From NCBI RefSeq assembly GCF_023517775.1, contig NZ_CP082904.1:1984001-2048000 (forward strand): a DNA stretch of 64,000 nt, in the 5' to 3' direction. The position numbers and the translations under genes were made by a program. Below are positions 61,619-64,000 of this stretch, piece by piece. Numbering within the stretch: the first letter of the stretch is position 1; each line of letters begins with the position of its first letter. The notes below the pieces were generated by a model, which was not told where the DNA came from, did not search any database, and saw only the letters and a list, made by a program, of their open reading frames with translations. Source of the DNA: Mixta hanseatica. Its GTDB lineage: Bacteria; Pseudomonadota; Gammaproteobacteria; Enterobacterales; Enterobacteriaceae.

Positions 61619-62838
61619 GTTTTGATCTCGCACGCGTCAGGGCCGATTTCCCGATTCTGGCGCGCGAGGTCAACGGACAGCCGTTGGCCTACCTTGACAG
61701 CGCGGCCAGCGCGCAAAAACCGCTGGCGGTAATAAATGCGGAAAGTCATTTTTACCAGCACGGTTATGCGGCGGTGCACCGGGGGATCCATACCCTCAGC
61801 GCCGCAGCCACCACGGATATGGAAAACGTGCGCGCCCAGGCGGCGCGTTTTCTAAATGCCGCTTCGCCGGAAGAGATTGTTTTTGTTAAAGGCACCACCG
61901 AAGGCATCAATCTGGTGGCTAACAGCTGGGGCGGCAGCCAGCTTCAGCCAGGCGATAATATTATTATCACCGCTATGGAGCATCACGCCAATATCGTGCC
62001 GTGGCAGATGGTCGCGGCCCGTACCGGCGCCTCTATCCGCGTGCTGCCGCTGACCACGGACGGCGAGTTGGATATTGCGCAGCTCGCCTCGCTGATTGAT
62101 AGCAAGACACGCTTGCTGGCAGTGACGCACGTCTCCAATGTGCTGGGCACCGTGAACCCGGTAAAAGCGCTGGTGGCGCAGGCGAAAGCGGCCGGGCTGG
62201 TCACGCTGGTGGATGGCGCGCAGGCGGTGATGCATCAGCGGGTGGATGTGCAGGATATCGACTGCGACTTCTATATTTTCTCCGGTCATAAGATTTATGG
62301 CCCGACCGGCATCGGTATTCTTTATGGCCGCCATGCGCTCCTGTCAGCGATGCCGCCGTGGGAAGGCGGTGGTTCGATGATTGAGCATGTGGTGCTGCCG
62401 GAAGGCACCACCTATGCGAAAGCGCCGTGGAGCCTGGAGGCGGGTACGCCTAATACCGGTGGGATTATCGGTCTGGGCGCCGCGCTGGCGTATGTCGAAG
62501 CGCTGGGGCTGGATAACATTCAGGCCCGCGAGCAGTCGCTGATGCGTTACGCGCTGGATAAGCTCGCTTCGGTGCCCGAACTGAAAATTTACGGCCCGCA
62601 GGCGCGCGCCGGGGTTATCGCCTTTAATCTGGGCAATCACCACGCCTATGATGTGGGCAGCTTCCTCGATCAATACGGCATCGCTATTCGTACCGGTCAC
62701 CACTGTGCGATGCCGCTGATGCAGCATTACGGCGTTCCCGCTATGTGTCGCGCATCGTTCGCCATGTATAATAGCGAGGAAGAGGCCGATCGGCTTGCCG
62801 CTGGCCTGACACGTATTCACCGCCTGCTGGGGGGCTAA
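61615..62838 (+). CDS. sufS: Cysteine desulfurase SufS
   Basis: SufS is a PLP enzyme that takes sulfur from L-cysteine and passes it to SufE. The 407-residue protein has the PLP lysine K226 (SGHKIYG) and the persulfide Cys C364 (GHHCAMP), both at the E. coli positions. The class V aminotransferase fold is evident ([10 protein letters not shown]). sufE follows after 27 bases. Confidence 0.97.
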   Translation: MSFDLARVRADFPILAREVNGQPLAYLDSAASAQKPLAVINAESHFYQHGYAAVHRGIHTLSAAATTDMENVRAQAARFLNAASPEEIVFVKGTTEGINLVANSWGGSQLQPGDNIIITAMEHHANIVPWQMVAARTGASIRVLPLTTDGELDIAQLASLIDSKTRLLAVTHVSNVLGTVNPVKALVAQAKAAGLVTLVDGAQAVMHQRVDVQDIDCDFYIFSGHKIYGPTGIGILYGRHALLSAMPPWEGGGSMIEHVVLPEGTTYAKAPWSLEAGTPNTGGIIGLGAALAYVEALGLDNIQAREQSLMRYALDKLASVPELKIYGPQARAGVIAFNLGNHHAYDVGSFLDQYGIAIRTGHHCAMPLMQHYGVPAMCRASFAMYNSEEEADRLAAGLTRIHRLLGG

Positions 62839-62865
62839 GCCGTCCGGCTGGCAAGGGAGGAAGGA

Positions 62866-63282
62866 ATGGCGATACTGCCAGAAAAAGAGAAGCTGGTGCG
62901 CAATTTTAACCGCTGCGCCAACTGGGAAGAGAAATATCTGTATGTGATTGAGCTGGGAGGGAAACTGCCAGAATTGTCTGATTCCTTCCACCAGCCCGAG
63001 TACAGCGTTTCCGGCTGTCAGAGCCAGGTCTGGATTGTGATGCAACAGGCGGCAAACGATACCGTTGAGCTGCAGGGCGACAGTGATGCCGCCATCGTTA
63101 AAGGCTTGATTGCGATTGTATTTAGTCTTTATCAGGGCATGACGCCACAGCAGATTGTAGAGTTTGATGTGCGTCCCTGGTTTGAACAGCTGGCCTTAAC
63201 GCAGCACCTCACGCCGTCCCGTTCTCAGGGGCTGGAAGCGATGATCCGTACTATCCGCACCCGCGCGCAGGCGCTTTGCTAA
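62866..63282 (+). CDS. sufE: Cysteine desulfuration protein SufE
   Basis: SufE accepts persulfide sulfur from SufS at C51 (SGCQSQVW) and hands it to SufB. The 138-residue length equals E. coli SufE. AGGGAGGAAGG precedes the ATG. It is the last suf gene; a strong terminator follows. Confidence 0.97.
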   Translation: MAILPEKEKLVRNFNRCANWEEKYLYVIELGGKLPELSDSFHQPEYSVSGCQSQVWIVMQQAANDTVELQGDSDAAIVKGLIAIVFSLYQGMTPQQIVEFDVRPWFEQLALTQHLTPSRSQGLEAMIRTIRTRAQALC

Positions 63283-63297
63283 GCTACACTTCTCTCA

Positions 63298-63329
63298 CAC
63301 CCCGTTACGGTTAACGGGGTGCGTTTTAT
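63298..63329 (+). terminator. Terminator of the suf operon
   Basis: A 10-bp perfect stem (CACCCCGTTA/TAACGGGGTG) with a CGGT loop is followed by CGTTTTATT, between sufE and the transpeptidase gene. Confidence 0.85.
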
Positions 63330-63349
63330 TCACCACGAGAGAAGCTTAC

Positions 63350-64000
63350 ATGAACCTTTACCTTCCTTTCGCCGGCTGGCTAATTTGCGCCGCGCTCTTT
63401 ATACCGCGTCTGGTCAGCGCCACTGAATACCCTTTGCCTGCTGAAAACAGTCGCCTTATCGGCGAAAACAGCACGGCTTTGGTACCCAATGATAAGCGTC
63501 CGCTGGAGTCGATTGCCGCTCGCTATCAGGTAGGCCTGTTAAATATGCTGGAAGCCAATCCCGGCACCGATCCCTGGTTGCCTGCCGCAGGCAGCGAGCT
63601 GACTATCCCTCATCAGATGCTGCTGCCGGATACTAAACGCGAGGGCATCGTGGTTAACCTGGCGGAGCTGCGCCTCTATTACTATCCGAAAGGGGAGAAC
63701 AAGGGGATTGTCTATCCGATCGGCATCGGCCAGCAGGGGATAATGACGCCCTCGACGGTTACCCGTATCAGTCAAAAAATCCCTAATCCTACCTGGACGC
63801 CAACGCCGAATATCCGCAAGCGCTACGCACAGGAAGGCGTTAAGCTGCCGACAGTCTTTCCCGCTGGCCCTGATAATCCGATGGGGCTGTTTGCGCTGCG
63901 TCTGGCCTACGGCAGCGGCCACTATCTGATTCATGGCACTAACGCTGACTTCGGCATCGGCATGCGCGTCAGCTCCGGCTGTATTCGCCTGCGCCCTGAT
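63350..64000 (+). CDS. ldtE: L,D-transpeptidase LdtE/YnhG-type (3'-truncated by window edge)
   Basis: These enzymes make 3-3 cross-links in peptidoglycan (LdtE) or attach Braun lipoprotein. The open frame from the ATG at 63350 gives 217 residues to the window end, about two thirds of the family length. A signal peptide (to about residue 24) precedes a LysM-like part (SIAARYQVGLLNMLEANPG, about 54-72) and the YkuD domain with the HGT (H195) and SSGCIRL motifs, catalytic C211. E. coli ynhG follows sufE, which supports LdtE. The C-terminus lies outside. Confidence 0.9.
   Translation, partial: MNLYLPFAGWLICAALFIPRLVSATEYPLPAENSRLIGENSTALVPNDKRPLESIAARYQVGLLNMLEANPGTDPWLPAAGSELTIPHQMLLPDTKREGIVVNLAELRLYYYPKGENKGIVYPIGIGQQGIMTPSTVTRISQKIPNPTWTPTPNIRKRYAQEGVKLPTVFPAGPDNPMGLFALRLAYGSGHYLIHGTNADFGIGMRVSSGCIRLRPD

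Noticed and set aside
60347..61633. 428-residue frame antisense to sufD
   Set aside because: It spans almost exactly the sufD gene on the other strand, with an Arg/His/Gln-rich composition typical of shadow frames.

Overview
The window looks like a chromosomal segment from an enterobacterium, most likely of the Erwiniaceae (Pantoea, Mixta or Erwinia type). This is inferred from gene order and protein similarity that I recognise, not from a search. The backbone follows the Escherichia coli K-12 order from the ast operon through spy, cho, nadE, osmE, katE, tcyP, ydjM, hxpB, yniB, yniA, thrS-infC-rpmI-rplT-pheMST-ihfA, btuCED-nlpC, rflP, selO, aroH, ppsR, ppsA, rprA, ydiK, ydiJ, menI and sufABCDSE to the L,D-transpeptidase. 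I saw no tRNA, rRNA, CRISPR array, transposase or intact prophage.

Left part (1-24.8 kb). The arginine succinyltransferase operon (astA, cut by the window edge, then astD, astB, astE) is followed by a transporter plus mandelate-racemase-type enolase pair. That pair sits where E. coli has astE next to spy. Stress and repair genes follow: spy, a Tat-exported short-chain dehydrogenase, the SOS endonuclease gene cho with a LexA box, nadE, a Bcr-type efflux pump, osmE, and katE. Next come cystine uptake (tcyP), SOS gene ydjM with a LexA box, the pectin/uronate genes kduI-kduD with a KdgR-like box, and the hxpB/yniB/yniA cluster. An orphan GhoS-like protein and an orphan Fur-box-preceded siderophore-binding protein end this part.

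Accessory island (24.9-32.8 kb). After ydiY comes the most unusual locus: four overlapping genes for a ForCE-type formate dehydrogenase (large Mo/Fe-S subunit plus DUF1641 subunit) and a short-Q-loop cytochrome bd oxidase (CioA/CioB type). Together they could form a complete formate-to-oxygen electron path. Beside it is an orphan phage-type spanin (Rz/Rz1-like) pair with overlapping reading frames, then a small membrane protein of unknown function.

Core information-processing block (33-40.3 kb). thrS with its tRNA-mimicking operator, infC with an ATT start, rpmI, rplT, the pheM leader and attenuator, pheS, pheT and ihfA are all present and intact. btuC-btuE-btuD and nlpC follow.

Right part (44-64 kb). 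This holds the degenerate EAL protein RflP, selO, aroH, ppsR, and ppsA behind a Cra site and a palindromic repeat element. The RcsB-type small RNA gene rprA lies on the minus strand with its promoter box, followed by ydiK, ydiJ and menI. A hypothetical gene behind a near-perfect Fur box faces the complete suf iron-sulfur assembly operon. The window ends inside an ldtE-like L,D-transpeptidase gene.
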